Assembly: GCA_028023455.1 (NCBI GenBank)
Contig: JAQFVV010012423.1
Coordinates: 3,333,753 to 3,397,752, forward strand
DNA length: 64,000 nt
Origin: Epiperipatus broadwayi
Taxonomy: Eukaryota; Onychophora; Udeonychophora; Euonychophora; Peripatidae
Direction: 5' to 3'
The translations under genes and the position numbers were made by a program. Below the pieces are notes generated by a model, which worked only from the letters and a program-made list of their open reading frames with translations, ran no database searches and had not been told where the DNA came from. How positions within the stretch are numbered: the stretch's first letter is position 1; every line of letters starts with the position of its first letter. Shown here one piece after another: positions 33,930 through 53,454 of the stretch.

Positions 33930-36006
33930 TATTTCACTTATTATTTTTAAATAATACATGGGCAATTTAAAAGTATTGCAGTTTGTAATGTTATAATTGA
34001 TTATTTATTAGTCTGCATTAGAGTAACATGTTTATTTCATGTTTAAAGAGGTTTATTTAAACTTCATTGTATCAATATTTCATACTCTGTAGTCAAGTCA
34101 CAATCTTTAAGTGTCCATATATATTTAACTGACCATTGGTAAGAATGGATTCTTATTCTTGCTATTAAAAGATGTGAAGGGTGCCTTGACAGCAGTAAGA
34201 AATATTGATTACTATATTTTACTGTGAATGTTTAGGTGTTTACTGGTTGGAATCAAATTACCTCATTATTCCAGATTAGCTTTAGGCACTATTTCACTTA
34301 TTATTTCTAAATAATACATTGACAATTTAAAAGTATTGGAGTTTGTAATTTTATAATTGCTATTTATTAGTCTGCATTACAGTGACATGTTTATTTCATG
34401 TTTAAAGAGGTTTATTTAAACTTCATTGTATCAATATTTCATACTCTGTAGTCAAGTCGCAATCTTTAAGTGTCCATATATATTTAACTGACCATTGGTA
34501 AGAATGGATTCTTATTCTTGCTATTAAAAGATGTGAAGGGTGCCTTGACAGCAGTAAGAAATATTGATTACTATATTTTACTGTGAATGTTTAGGTGTTT
34601 ACTGGTTGGAATCAAATTACCTCATTATTCCAGATTAGCTTTAGGCACTATTTCACTTATTATTTCTAAATAATACATTGACAATTTAAAAGTATTGGAG
34701 TTTGTAATTTTATAATTGCTATTTATTAGTCTGCATTACAGTGACATGTTTATTTCATGTTTAAAGAGGTTTATTTAAACTTCATTGTATCAATATTTCA
34801 TACTCTGTAGTCAAGTTGCAATCTTTAAGTGTCCATATATATTCAATGGACCATTAATAAGCTATTAAAAGGTGTGAAGATTGCCTTGACACCAGTGACA
34901 AATATTGATTACTATATTTTACTATGAATGTTTAGGTGGTTACTGGTTGGAATCTAATTACATCATTATTCCAGATTAGCTTTAAGCACTATTTTGCTTA
35001 TTATTTTTAATAATACATGGGCAATTTAAAAGTATTGCAGTTTGTAATGTTATAATTGACTATTTATTAGTTGGCATTACAGTGACATGTTTATTTCGTG
35101 TTTAAAGAGGTTTATTTAAACTTCATTGTATCAATATTTTATACTCTGTAGTCAAGTTGCAATCTTTAAGTGTCCATATATATATTCAATGGACCATTAG
35201 TAAAAATGGATTCCCATTCTTGCTATTAAAAGGTGTGAAGTTTGCCTTGACAGCAGTTAGAAATATTGGTTGCTATATTTACTGTGAATGTTTAGGTGGT
35301 TACTGGTTGGAAACTAATTACATCATTATCCCAGATTAGCTTTAGGCACTATTTCGCTTATTATTTCTAAATAATACATTGAGAATTTAAAAGTATTGCA
35401 GTTTTTAATTTTATAATTGCTATTTATTAGTCTGCATTACAGTGACATGTTTATTTCATGTTTAAAGAGGTTTATTTAAACTTCAGTGTATCAATATTTC
35501 ATACTCTGTAGTCAAGTTGCAATCTTTAAGTGTCCATATATATTCAATGGACCATTAATAAGCTATTAAAAGGTGTGAAGATTGCCTTGACACCAGTGAC
35601 AAATATTGATTACTATATTTTACTATGAATGTTTAGGTGGTTACTGGTTGGAATCTAATTACATCATTATTCCAGATTAGCTTTAAGCACTATTTCACTT
35701 ATTATTTCTAAATAATACATTGACAATTTAAAAGTATTGCAGTTTGTAATGTTATAATTGACTATTTATTGGTCTGCATTACAGTGACATGTTTATTTCA
35801 TGTTTAAAGAGGTTTATTTAAACTTCATTGTATCAATATTTCATACTCTGTAGTCAAGTTGTAAACTTTAAGTGTCCATATATATTCACTGGACCATTGG
35901 TAAGAATGGATTTCCATTCTTGCTATTAAAAGGTGTGAAGGTTGCCTTGACAGCAGTGACAAATATTGATTGCTATATTTTATTGTGAATGTTTAGGTGA
36001 TTACTG

Positions 36007-36009
<3 letters not shown>
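33928..36009. repeat. Satellite array, six units of 341 or 360 bp
   Basis: Units start at ACTATTT near 33928, 34288, 34647, 34988, 35348 and 35689. Spacings are 360, 359, 341, 360 and 341, and the last unit is cut at 36009. The short units lack 19 bases that would follow CCATTRRTAAG. Units 1-2 are very similar to each other, as are units 3 and 5 (shared CACCAGTGACAAATATTGAT and AAGATTGCCTTGACA), which hints at dimer-level turnover in the second half. A conserved near-palindrome GTTTAAAGAGGTTTATTTAA lies in every unit. TA tracts border both sides (33884-33927 and 36010-36041). No hammerhead core or frame is found. Confidence 0.95.
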
Positions 36010-36043
<34 letters not shown>

Positions 36044-36138
36044 TATTAAAAGGAGGATTGACTTGACAACAATTTGAGATTGTAGATTGTGGTTGACATT
36101 GGGATTACTTATGTATTGAACAGTTTTTAATATATATA

Positions 36139-36306
36139 TAATTATAATTGAAATAATATTTTTAAACGGTTTATAAACAATTCAAACAATCTTTAAATCC
36201 GCAGAAGTACTTTCGGTTACTTTCAAACCTGCCTCAACTTCTGCGGATTTAAAGATTGTTTGAATTGTTTATAAACCGTTTAAAAATATTATTTCAATTA
36301 TAATTA
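36139..36306. repeat. Perfect 70-bp palindrome with a 28-base loop
   Basis: Arms 36139-36208 and 36237-36306 are exact reverse complements over 70 bases (contain AAACGGTTTATAAACAATTC and TTTAAATCCGCAGAAGT). The loop is 36209-36236. The right flank (TAATTACAATATTATTTTTA and ATTAACG) resembles the flank of the hairpin at 60.2 kb, showing a repeat family. The zero mismatch count points to a recent origin or copying of one arm from the other. Confidence 0.95.
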
Positions 36307-36344
36307 CAATATTATTTTTAATTAACGGATATTTTTATTTATTT

Positions 36345-36346
<2 letters not shown>

Positions 36347-36392
<46 letters not shown>
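36347..36392. repeat. (TA)n microsatellite
   Basis: TA tract directly downstream of the palindrome flank. Confidence 0.95.
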
Positions 36393-36395
<3 letters not shown>

Positions 36396-39300
36396 ACCCA
36401 AAGCTCAGGCTACAATTGGGCAGATACAAAAGACAATAGATTGAGATGAGTTCATTTATGCAGAAATATATTTGAGATTAGATGTAACTTTATGAAAAGT
36501 AAACTAAAATGAACATATACTTGTTTTCTTCCTCTAAGAACATTAATACATAATTATTGCATAAAATCATAACATGTATAATTATTACAACGATTAATTA
36601 CCATAGGGTACTTTTATGGGTTTATCAAATTAATCTTAATGTGTTTTTATGTGCACAGACTATATGCTAATGTATAAAGGCTTACTCCAAGATAACAACT
36701 ATGTTTATTCAGATACGGCTATCAATTAATTATAACTCATTCGTCGATATGATAACGTCAAATCAGTTAATTTGCTCACGATACTTAACTAAATTTAATT
36801 TATTTATTTACTTAGTAAAATATAAAATTAAAAATTATAATTAACTTATCCCAAGAATAAGTAAGTGTTCAAAGATATGTTGTTGTACTTCAGTATAACT
36901 TATTGAATTTTATATTACAATTAGAGATGAAAATAATAAATGATGCAAAATGGATTTAATAAAGAAAATCAATTTAATAAAGTGTAACAATGGCCTTTTT
37001 ATTTTGATCATATGTAACAGATGATGTTTTCATTAATGACAGATAATTGTATAATAAATATAACAATTATTTTACTATAAAAAAAAAAACAAATATATAA
37101 AAATAAAATAACAAAATATTAGCAACTTTTATTATCAAAAATTATTTGTAAAATACTTACAATTATTATAATTTCTTCTCTTTAAATAATCTAACATTGG
37201 GTTATGATTGTGTGTATGATCAATAAAAGGATGGAAATGCAAACACTCTATTGTAGAAAGTGTATGCTTTTCATTCATTGACTACCTTTTACTTACAGTT
37301 GAAGAGGAATGTTTTACAATGTTATTATATTGTCACAATGACAATAAGTACACTAGAAACTTCATTTCTAAGATCAATCTAGTTCATTAACCCATGAAGG
37401 AACAAGTAAATTGTTTAGCTAGTATCACATATGCTACACAAGTACATAACTTCATTAAATCTGAGTGTTGTATCTCTTAGTAGCATAACTTGCTACATTG
37501 TATTGCTTATATTATGTGTTAAAGTTTTAATATTTAGTTAAGAACAAACCTCAATTAACAATTAAAGTTTGGAATTATTAATTCCACAAGGGTGTTTTGT
37601 TGCAATAATAACAACCATGAAATTATATAGATCTTTACTAGACACAATGAAGGAAGTATTCCTTGGTGGTTTAATTATATACTCAGTATGTTTCATATTC
37701 AAAGAAGCTGAAATTGAAAACAAAGACAAATAAAACATAAAGTAATAATTGTATGAAGTTTATAAATTAATTTAATTTAATGCAATCTATGTCAATACAA
37801 AATATAACAACAGACATTATTTTATTATATACCAGCTCCTCTGAGAACATTATTAATATTATTATTACAACAATAATAAGTATAAATAGAATAATTACAT
37901 AATTTCAGAATAAAATTCAGAAGACAATCATTTAACAAGTAATACCCAAATTCTATGCACAGTTCAAAAACATTATATGTAGGCATATCACATTTTTGAA
38001 GTCACATCCAAAGATTATTGAAGTTTTACTGGCAATAATTTTAACAATATACACACAATACTAAATCCACACATTCATAAAAGAATAATCCATTTGGAAA
38101 TTAAGACTGATGTGCAGATTAATATATATTTTTTTCTATAATCTTGCAGTAACTTACAATAATTATTCCTATTCTGTTGTGTGTGGTTGCAACAATTAAT
38201 CCATCTAGGAAAATATAATTCAACACTTTTTATCATTGTTGTCATATTTTAAGGCTATATTATCAATAATTATAAAACCATTATTCTTGAGTTGACTTTA
38301 AAATTGTAGTTTGCATAAAATGAGCAAGTTATTTCTTTAGAAAGAAATAAGGGAATAATAAGTAATGGCTGATGTCAGCCTGTAAAAGTAAATACATTGG
38401 TTTGATAATCCCTTAATTTATGCAAATTGAATTTATCCAGCTATAGTTCAGGTCATCTTATGAACTTTAAGACTTAGTAGATAAAATAATCCATTAATTT
38501 AAATTGTTTTCATCAATTTTTATTAAGACTTCAAACAGTTTTCATATATGAATTATTATAAGTTGAATATTAATCAGTAGTTTACAAAAAATTCTAATAG
38601 TTAATAAATCAACAGGGAAAGGTAATAAATATTATTGCAAGCAAGTTATTCTAATTTCAAAGAATAGATGAGTGATTTCCCAAACATTTTCTATGTAGAG
38701 CATCCAATATGTGATTTTATTAAATTTCATTGCTGGCTTAAAACATTTATGTCTGATTTCTTTTTAATTGATGTAATTTATCCATTTAGGGCAATGAGAA
38801 GAAATATTTATCCAGTTTGGCAAAATGCCAAGTTGGTTCCTCTACACTTCCATGTTGAAGAAGGTGAACAACATGATTTATTTTAAAATTTAATTGGATA
38901 TAGTTCTTGATACAATGTAATTTAGTAAATACCAACTTTTGACAGAGGTGATATGTATAGCTTATTATGTGGTCTGTGATATCATCCAATATTATTCAGT
39001 TCTTTGTTTTCAAGATTTTGTAGATAAAAGTTGTTCCTTTTCTGTGGTAATAATCGATAGCAAGCAAACTTAAGAATCTGGGTTTTTTAAAAGCTTGAAT
39101 TTTGAGACATCGTTTTTAAAATAAAATAAAATAATAAAAAAATAATATTATATCTTAATATAATACAATTATTTATTTCTCATATATCTAACTTATAAGT
39201 GCAGACCTATTATACAATAATAATTAGTTTGATTATATTTGAAAGTTTTCAAAATTTCATTAATGGATTTATCTCGTAAATAATGTATTAACTTAATTTT

Positions 39301-39796
39301 AACAATCAATAAAAGAAAATTCCATTTAAAAATGTTACACTTGTAACTTTATAAATTGACTATATATTTTATGATACAAATATTCATGCATACACATACG
39401 TTCAAAAGAAATTCTAAAGCTTCTTGTTCTGGTTAAGTATAATATTGGTTGTTCAATTCTTGTAATAAAACTTTATTGTAGTTGATCTAGTCCATCCTAT
39501 CTTGTATAGTTTTTATACTATTTCGTGTATGTGTTTTGTTTGCACATATATAAAAAAAAAAAAACTGCAGTCTTGAAAAAGAAAAAAAATCATGATGCAT
39601 TTATTTTCGTATGAATTGGTTAATAAAATATGTTCAGAAGACATTTTGACCAACTTTCTACTATGCTACTATAACAGATATCACTATAAGAAACTTTAAA
39701 TTTTATTTTAACCAAATTACCTGTAATTATATCATAACAGTGATTGATTTCCTTAATTTAATATGAACATTTTTCACAGATTATAACTATATTTAT
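36393..39796. other. No gene recognised (3.4 kb)
   Basis: The longest frames (38668-38886, 72 codons; minus strand 38786-38989, 67 codons) overlap on opposite strands and have no known motif. I see no repeat unit. Confidence 0.5.
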
Positions 39797-39876
39797 TAAT
39801 TATCTAATAAAATGTAGGGTTAATATATATATATATATATATATATATTAATTAACCCTACATTTTATTAGATAAT

Positions 39877-39878
<2 letters not shown>
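39797..39878. repeat. Palindrome with (TA)n core
   Basis: Exact 28-base arms (39797-39824 and 39851-39878, containing CTAATAAAATGTAGGGTTAA) around a TA tract. Another short TA tract lies at 39885-39907. Confidence 0.93.
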
Positions 39879-44245
<4,367 letters not shown>

Positions 44246-45071
44246 AAAGTAGAAAAATAGTTGTTTATTTATTTTTTGTATTTTTTAATAAAATAAATAT
44301 TTAATTAATTTTTGTTTTGTTATTTATTATTCAGGAAAAAAAAATCAGAACAAATATATATATATATGAAATTAAAATGTTTGAAACATTAATGTGGCAT
44401 GATATTACGTATAATCTACATCATGATAACAGTTTAAAACAGCTAAAAGTGATTGATATGATCATTATTCTGAATTGTGTTTAATTCATTTTAGAATGGC
44501 ACTTTATGTTGGAATTGTGCAAAAATTTTGGACTGTTATATGACAATTTAATAAAAAAAAAAATACAAAATAAAACAAATGGATACATAAAATTTTTAAA
44601 ATGATTTTGTATTAATTATGAAATAACTGGAATAATATTTAGAGTTTGTGAATGTTATATGATCAATTTTAAATTAAGTATATAAAAATATTGACAATTA
44701 TATTAAATAAAACATATTAGAAATGATTCAAAACTGAATTTCTCCACTTAATTAAGAATAAAAAGATGTATCAATTGTATACTCTTTTAAATATTACTAT
44801 TCTTCTGGTCCAACTTGGTAATGTTAAAATTAACAGAAATGTGTCTTTGAGATCATTTGCCCTTTTCATGTCTTATTTTCTTTACAAAAAAATACTGTTT
44901 AACAAGATATTTTCAAACACATACCCAAATGTTTTCTGGAAGCTTTGTGATAATTGTATTTAGTTGTTGTTATAAATCTAATATAAATATACATACAACA
45001 ATTAGTAATAGCACACAAGTCAGTATATGTATAATGTTTTGAGAGGAATTATTCCCCTCTGTTCTTCATGC
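44246..45071. other. No gene recognised
   Basis: Two overlapping frames of 61-65 codons (44766-45042) have no known motif. Confidence 0.5.
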
Positions 45072-45412
45072 ATTGGTGGCCTGACTAGTAACAGTACTAG
45101 TATGTGAATTGAACATAGACCTTTAGATTTTTGAATATTGAAATTTAAGATAATACTCTAATTAACTGAGCCATTCTGCCAAAGGCTTCATTCAGTAGTA
45201 ATTTCATATACTTATCTATAAGTATCCTCTTGACTAGCAAAGTATGGAAAAATCAGGAGGAATCTCTTACATAAGTATATGAAATTTATACTGAATGTTG
45301 CCTTTGGAAGGATGGCTCAGATGGTTAAAGCATTAACTTAAATTTCAATATTCATGAATCTAAGAGTCCAGGTTCAATTCTCGTGACATTATCCTCCTGA
45401 TCAGGTCAGCAA
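45072..45412. repeat. Two tRNA-derived SINE copies in inverted orientation
   Basis: The plus copy has an A-box-like TGGCTCAGATGG (45313-45324) and a B-box-like GGTTCAATTCT (45371-45381), 46 bases apart. The minus copy (45072-45230) carries TGGCTCAG and TGTTCAATTCA in the same order. Beyond the boxes both share TTAAATTTCAATATTC and an upstream TAAGTATATGAAATT segment. The whole therefore forms an imperfect palindrome with a loop near 45231-45256. A-B box spacing and lack of a full cloverleaf argue for SINEs rather than tRNA genes. Confidence 0.6.
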
Positions 45413-45459
45413 CACTTGAAAAAGAAAGGAGTTGAGTACCATCAAAATGCTCTATATTA

Positions 45460-47730
<2,271 letters not shown>

Positions 47731-48613
47731 TCTGTTTGTTATTATTTATAATTGAATGTAATTGAAATTTTAAATAAAGTTACTTTTTTTTCCTAATGAC
47801 AGATGATACTTATATTAGATGATAGTAATAGTCCAATATATAAATACAGGCATCCTCTTGAAATTTGATTGGTTTTATCTACATATTGCTTGCAGTAGGA
47901 TTTCTGAATCAAATTGTGTTATGTAACAAAAATAGTTTAAATAGCCATCACATAAATTTTAATGCATTAATGTTCTTGATGACAAATTATGACATGAAAT
48001 ATTACAGTGTATTTCATATCTTCATGGATTATTTTCATTGCTCCCCTTTCACCATTTGAAAATATTCTTGTGACTCATGGCTTGACTGCCATTCACACTT
48101 TGAATCATTTCTAATATATCCCAATTTACAAGAAAATTTAATCTTAGAACATTGGAAGTCATGATCCAGAAATACTAGTGACAAAGTTTTTAGGATGAAT
48201 TGCTAATCTGTGCCTTTCATAATTCATATGTTGATTCAGAGATTGCGCCACTGTCATCTTATAAAAAAATCATTCATAACACACTGTGTATATTTATGAG
48301 TAAGCATGAATGAAAAAGAGTGGTGCCATTAAAATAGTGTCATATTTAATGCGTGTTTTTAAGAATATATTTGACACCTTTATATAAAAGGTGACAAGTT
48401 GTCATTAATGGTATCCTTGTAAATTACATTACAGCAATAAAAAAATAAATCAAGAATGATTTTTCTATTTTCATATGCATAGTGTGTCTATATATAAAAT
48501 AAGACAATTCCATCGAATAAATGTGTAATATATAATAAAATTAAAACCGGAGTAAATCAATATAAACGATTTAAAAATAACAAACACCTACTAGGCAAAT
48601 TGTTTATAGTCTG

Positions 48614-48646
<33 letters not shown>

Positions 48647-49298
48647 TTATTACAGAAGCGTATTTAAATTAAAAGGAACACGCCTGTTTTATGTACGTTT
48701 TATAAATCAGTAGGTGAAGTAGAAAATCATATTCTTGACTTGCAATTGATAAGCATCATGAAAAAGATTGATTCTTAGCCCCAAAAGAAAGTTTAGTTTT
48801 GTAATGTTTAATCAAATCCTTTCATTTATATCAATTCGAATTATATTACTACACTCAAATAAATTTGTCGTTGATTCTAAAATATCTTATTATACTCTCA
48901 AATAAATATTTAAATTTTAAAAATAAAAAAAGTTTTGAAACAAATTAAAGATAATTATTATCAATCTGGAAATAATGTTAGCTATTAAATGTTTGGGTTA
49001 AAAATATAAATATGAAAACAACGACTTTTTTTTTTTTATATTCATACCCAATATTTTTGATTCGTTCCTATTTTTAATAATGTAATGTTTAAAATTTCTC
49101 GTATTAAACAAATTGTTATAAAAATTAAAACATCTTAATTGAAAAAAAAAAAAAAAGCTATGAAGATAGTCAATGTGTTGCAAGAGGTAATATTTTTACC
49201 ATATCTGATACAATTATTATAATTTTGTCAGTGTTATGCAACATTTATAAACTGAATAATATATATATATATATAAACCATATATATATATATATAAA
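47731..49298. other. No gene recognised
   Basis: AT-rich, with small (TA)n(TG)n at 48617-48646 and a TA tract at 49259-49275. Nothing else is seen. Confidence 0.5.
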
Positions 49299-49944
49299 TA
49301 CAAACCATTATACAATTACAAATATCCAGTAACGCCTTCTGTTTAAAGATCTATATCTCAATAATAGCAAACTTTAAAATGATACCACTTTAAGGTTGTA
49401 TGCTAAACGATGTTAAATATTGAAATACAGACCTACTCAAACACAGAGCATGACATTTTTAAATAAGCAAACGATCTTAAATTTTTCTAATAAACTAACA
49501 AGTTTACAAAGTTATTAAAGACAAATTAAACATTAGATTTTAATCTTTAAACTCCTCCCAAACTATAAATGAGAAGAAAGTAACTGTTAACACTAACTGA
49601 AATAACTGGATATTTGTAATTGTATAATGGTTTGTATATTTTCTATTATTATTTCAGTTACTGTTAACAGTAACTTTCTTTTTATTTATAGTTTAAAGAT
49701 TAAAATCTAATGTTTAGTTTGTCTTTAATAACTTTGTAAACTTGTTAGTTTATTAGCAAAATTTAAGATCGTTTGCTTATTTAAAAATTCCATGTTCTGT
49801 GTTTGAGTAGGTCTGTATTTCAATATTTAACATCGTTTAGCATACAACCTTAAAGTGGTATCATTTTAAGTGTTGCTATTATTGAGATATAGATCTTTAA
49901 ACAGAGGGCATTACTGGATATTTGTAATTGTATAATTGTTTGTA
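49299..49944. repeat. 300-bp inverted repeat (fold-back)
   Basis: Arms 49299-49605 and 49649-49944 are reverse complements with few differences (landmarks GTTTAAAGATCTATATCTCA, GTTGTATGCTAAACGATGTT, AGATTTTAATCTTTAAACT). The segment CTGGATATTTGTAATTGTAT plus TTATTTCAGTTA occurs both in the loop (49607) and beyond the right arm (49913). The loop is therefore a copy of the outer flank. No frame is preserved. Confidence 0.88.
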
Positions 49945-49972
49945 TATTTTCTATTATTATTTCAGTTAGTGT

Positions 49973-50086
49973 TAACAGTAATTTTCTTTTCATATATATA
50001 TATATATATATATAGATCATCATCATCATTAACAGTAATTTTCTTTTCATATATATATATATATATATATAGATCATCATCATCAT
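49973..50086. repeat. 57-bp tandem duplication at a repeat junction
   Basis: Two copies (49973-50029 and 50030-50086) of TAACAGTAATTTTCTTTTC followed by an AT run and AGATCATCATCATCAT. The unit joins the end of the fold-back repeat to the ATC-rich 3' tail of the RTE element. Confidence 0.9.
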
Positions 50087-51940
50087 TATCAACCATTATC
50101 AATCCACTGCAGGATGAAGGTCTCTCCAAGTTTAATCCATCTTCTCCGATCTTTAGCTTCTCTTCTCCACATCATCCCTGCACACGTTCTTAGTCCATCC
50201 ATCCTTCTTACATGTGGTCTATTTCTGGGTCATTTACAATATATTGGATTCCAATTTAAAATTTCAACTGTCCATCTATTATCATCTCTTCTAGCAATAT
50301 GTCCAGACCAACTCCACTTCAATCTTTTAATTTTTTCAGAGGTAAGTAACACATGTTTATTCTCTTTCCCATACATTGCGTTTTCGATGTCTTCTTGTTA
50401 CTCCCAACATACATCTCTCCATACTTCTTTCATTGGTCTGAAGTCTCTGTATTGCTCTTCTATTGAGTGCCCAAGTCTCAGATACCTAAGTAAGAACTAG
50501 TAAAACACATTTGTTAAAAACCTTTTTTTTTTTCAAATACATAGGCATATTTCCTTTTAGTATCAAGTTATTTCTACCAAAAGCACTCCAACCAAGTTTA
50601 ATTCTATGACTAATTTCTTTCATTATGTTTTCATCTGTATTAATAGTCTGGCCAAGGTATTTGTAATGGTTAACTTCTGCTAATTCATCATTATCAATCT
50701 TTATTTTCATATTTTGAGCAAATCGATTAAACATTACTTTAGTCTTTTTAATACTTATCTTTAGTCCTACTTTTTTACTTTCATCTGATAACTCCTGCAA
50801 CATTTCCTGCAGCTCTGAAGCATTATTTGCAAAAACAACTACACCATTTGTGAAATCTAAATGACTTAAATAATCTCCATTTACTTTCACTCGTTTAGTT
50901 TCCCCATTTTAATACACAAAACACCTCTTGCAGCACAGCTGTAAAAAGTTTTGGAGATATGGAGTCACCTTGCCTTACACATTTCTCAATGTTGACTTTC
51001 CCAGTATCATTATGCAATCTAATTGTAGCTGTTGCATTTTTATAAATATTCATTAAAATATGCAATATCCTGGATCAATACCTTGATGATGAAATGCTTT
51101 AATCACTGAAGAAATGTTTATAGAATTAACTGCCATTTTATAATCTACAAATCCATAACATAATGACAACTCATTTACGTTTGTCCTTTCTATAACTTCT
51201 CTCAATACCTGGATATGATCTACTGTATTAAACCACTTTTAAATCCAGCTTGTTCTCTTGGTTGGTGGAAATCCAATGTTCACTGTAGATGAGTTGTAAT
51301 TATCTTGGCAAAAATTTTATATAAAACTGATAAATGGCTGATAGAACTCTAATTTCTAAAATCTTCTTTATGACCTTGTTTAAATATTAATATTAATACT
51401 GCTTTCTTTCAATCATCTGATACATCATTATCATTTAGACATTTGGTATATAACTTTGCTAAAAAAATTTATATTTCTTCACCTGCTTCTTTTAATACAT
51501 CAATTATAATTCCATCATTACCTGGGGCCTTTCCTTTTTTCATACATTTAATTTCATGTCTCACTTCTTCATTTAAAATTCTGAGCAATTCGGAAGATAT
51601 AATAGATATAGGAGATACTTGTTCTTTATTACTATATAATTCTTGATAAAAATCTTCTACCAATTTCATTATATCATCTCTCTTTTTAGTAATACTTCAA
51701 TCTTTTTTTTCTTATTGCAGATATAAATTTCCTACCAATGCCAAAATGTTGTTTAACATTCTTCAGACTTTTATTTTCTTCTACAACTTTCCTTTCCAGA
51801 TTACAGTTATACTTTCTTATATCATTTTCAACTCTTTTCCACACCATTTTACAAAATTCGAGATATTCAATCCTTTTTAACACATCATTTTTGTACATCT
51901 TCATATTCCTTTTTTTCTTCATAAATTTTCTAGTCTTGGT
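50085..51940 (-). pseudogene. RTE reverse transcriptase and C-terminal domain, broken
   Basis: 51469-51669 holds the fingers segment MKKGKAPGNDGIIIDVLKEA. 50486-50890 holds the palm, where the catalytic FADD box has become FTNG (about 50843-50854), followed by FANNASELQEMLQELSDESK and KYLGQTINTD. From 50480 down to 50085 the sequence reads RLKWSWSGHIARRDDNRW, an internal stop, RTCAGMMWRREAKDR and FILQWIDNG. The loss of both catalytic aspartates confirms that it cannot act. Confidence 0.88.
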
Positions 51941-51947
51941 AGAAATT

Positions 51948-52910
51948 TTATTGGTCAATTGCTGCTTTTTTTTCACAAGCTATCTTTGTTGCAGTTTTTA
52001 AAAGTGTATCAGTTATTTTCATATTAATTTCATTCAAATTTGAATCATGTTCAAAATCTACTAATACTTGAAACCGATTTGTAAGTTCTAATTTAAATTC
52101 ATTAGAATGTTTCTGAAGATTAGGAATATCAATGGTAAATATTGTTTTTCTTAATAATTTTTGTCTCTCTAGTTTTACATTAACATGTATCTTGCACCTT
52201 ACTAATCGATGATCACTTCCTGTGTTAAATTTATTAAGAACATTACAATCTTGAAATATGAATTTCTTGTTAGTCAAAATATAATCCAATTCTGCTGTAT
52301 CTTCATTTGGATGCTTCCATGTCCATTTTCTTTTAACATTTTTTTCAAAAAAAGGAATTCATAATATAAAGTTTTTCTTTTTCTGCAAACTCCACAAGTC
52401 TATGTCTTCTCTCATTTCTATTACCATAACCAAAAATGCATACAACACTTTGATTTTTCATTTGTTTACCAAATCTAGCATTAAAGTCTCCCATACCAAT
52501 ATTAAAATGTTGTTTACTCTGATCAAAAGCATTTTGTACATCCATATAAAAATCTTCTACTACTTCATTACTATGAGAACTTGTTGGGGCATAAACCTGA
52601 ATTATCTGCATTTGGTATCTGCTATTTAGTAATATAACTAATCTTGCCACTCTGTCTGATACACCATCAATCTCCACAATATTGTTCTTCCACTTTTTAT
52701 TTATAACGAATCCTACTCCACTTGTATTTCCGATATTTGTGTCTTTATAATAGAGTATATGTCACTTTTTAAATCAATTGTTTCTTCACCTTTTCTTCTA
52801 ACTTCACAAAATCCAATAATGTCCCATTTAATATAAGACAGTTCTTCTTCTAATTCTTGCAATATTTCTTCACTTGAAAGTGATCTGTAGTTGTAAGTAC
52901 CTAAATAAAA
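51948..52910 (-). pseudogene. RTE apurinic-like endonuclease domain, broken
   Basis: Minus-strand pieces run from 52910: YRSLSSEEILQELEEELSYI, KWDIIGFCEVRRKG, a shift near 52740, GVGFVINKKWKNNIVEI, then 52677-52345 with IIQVYAPTSSH and IGMGDFNARFG, and 52289-51948 with TGSDHRLVRC. These are the EVRR, YAPT, GDFNARFG and SDHRLV boxes of the exonuclease-endonuclease-phosphatase fold, including the catalytic Glu, Asp/Asn and His. At least two shifts interrupt it. Confidence 0.88.
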
Positions 52911-53372
52911 AAGTCATCATCAAATGGCAACCTTGGTCTGCAATCAGGGGATTCTTAGCACCTCCACCTTCAGCCACCAACTGCTGCCTTTGTTGGTGAA
53001 TTTACAGCATACTGGCAATAAGGGCCATGTTTTATTTTCGCCTGTCATAATTGTATTTGTATTGGAAAAATATTTATCATTTACACAAACATTCATTCTG
53101 CCTTATCAGCCACTGAGAGGAAAGACCATGGTGTTTCTTGATCTTAAACTCAGAGGTAAAAAGACAATAAACTCACCACCCTGACTAATGCATGTTGGTG
53201 GGCAGCCCATCCATGTTTGTATACTATATGAATAATCACATAGTAATAACAGCTGCAATGACAAGAATGTATGGAGTGGACATTAGGAATTTGCCCTGCT
53301 CGGTTCCTTTAAGGCCTCCAAGAGGTATCAAAAGGTCTCCTTTCTGTTAATAGCAAACTCCTTTCTGCAACC

Positions 53373-53384
<12 letters not shown>

Positions 53385-53412
<28 letters not shown>

Positions 53413-53418
53413 TTAAAA

Positions 53419-53454
<36 letters not shown>

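Larger units (their letters stand above)
50071..53367 (-). mobile_element. RTE-type LINE, near full length, decayed
   Basis: On the minus strand: a 5' region (53367 to about 52915), endonuclease, reverse transcriptase, a C-terminus reading KLGETFILQWIDNG, then a (GAT)n tail at 50071-50086 that passes into a TA tract. Overall size and domain order match RTE elements, which insert by target-primed reverse transcription. Many stops and shifts divide the frame, so it is inactive. The outer 5' boundary is approximate. Confidence 0.88.

Noticed and set aside
34000-36000. Hammerhead or coding content in the 341/360-bp satellite.
   Set aside because: No CUGANGA/GAAA pair with helices is found on either strand, and the single 60-codon frame occurs in only one unit.
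45311-45382. A tRNA gene at 45.3 kb.
   Set aside because: The boxes fit, but no acceptor or anticodon stem folds around them, and a diverged inverted copy lies next to it. SINE is the better call.
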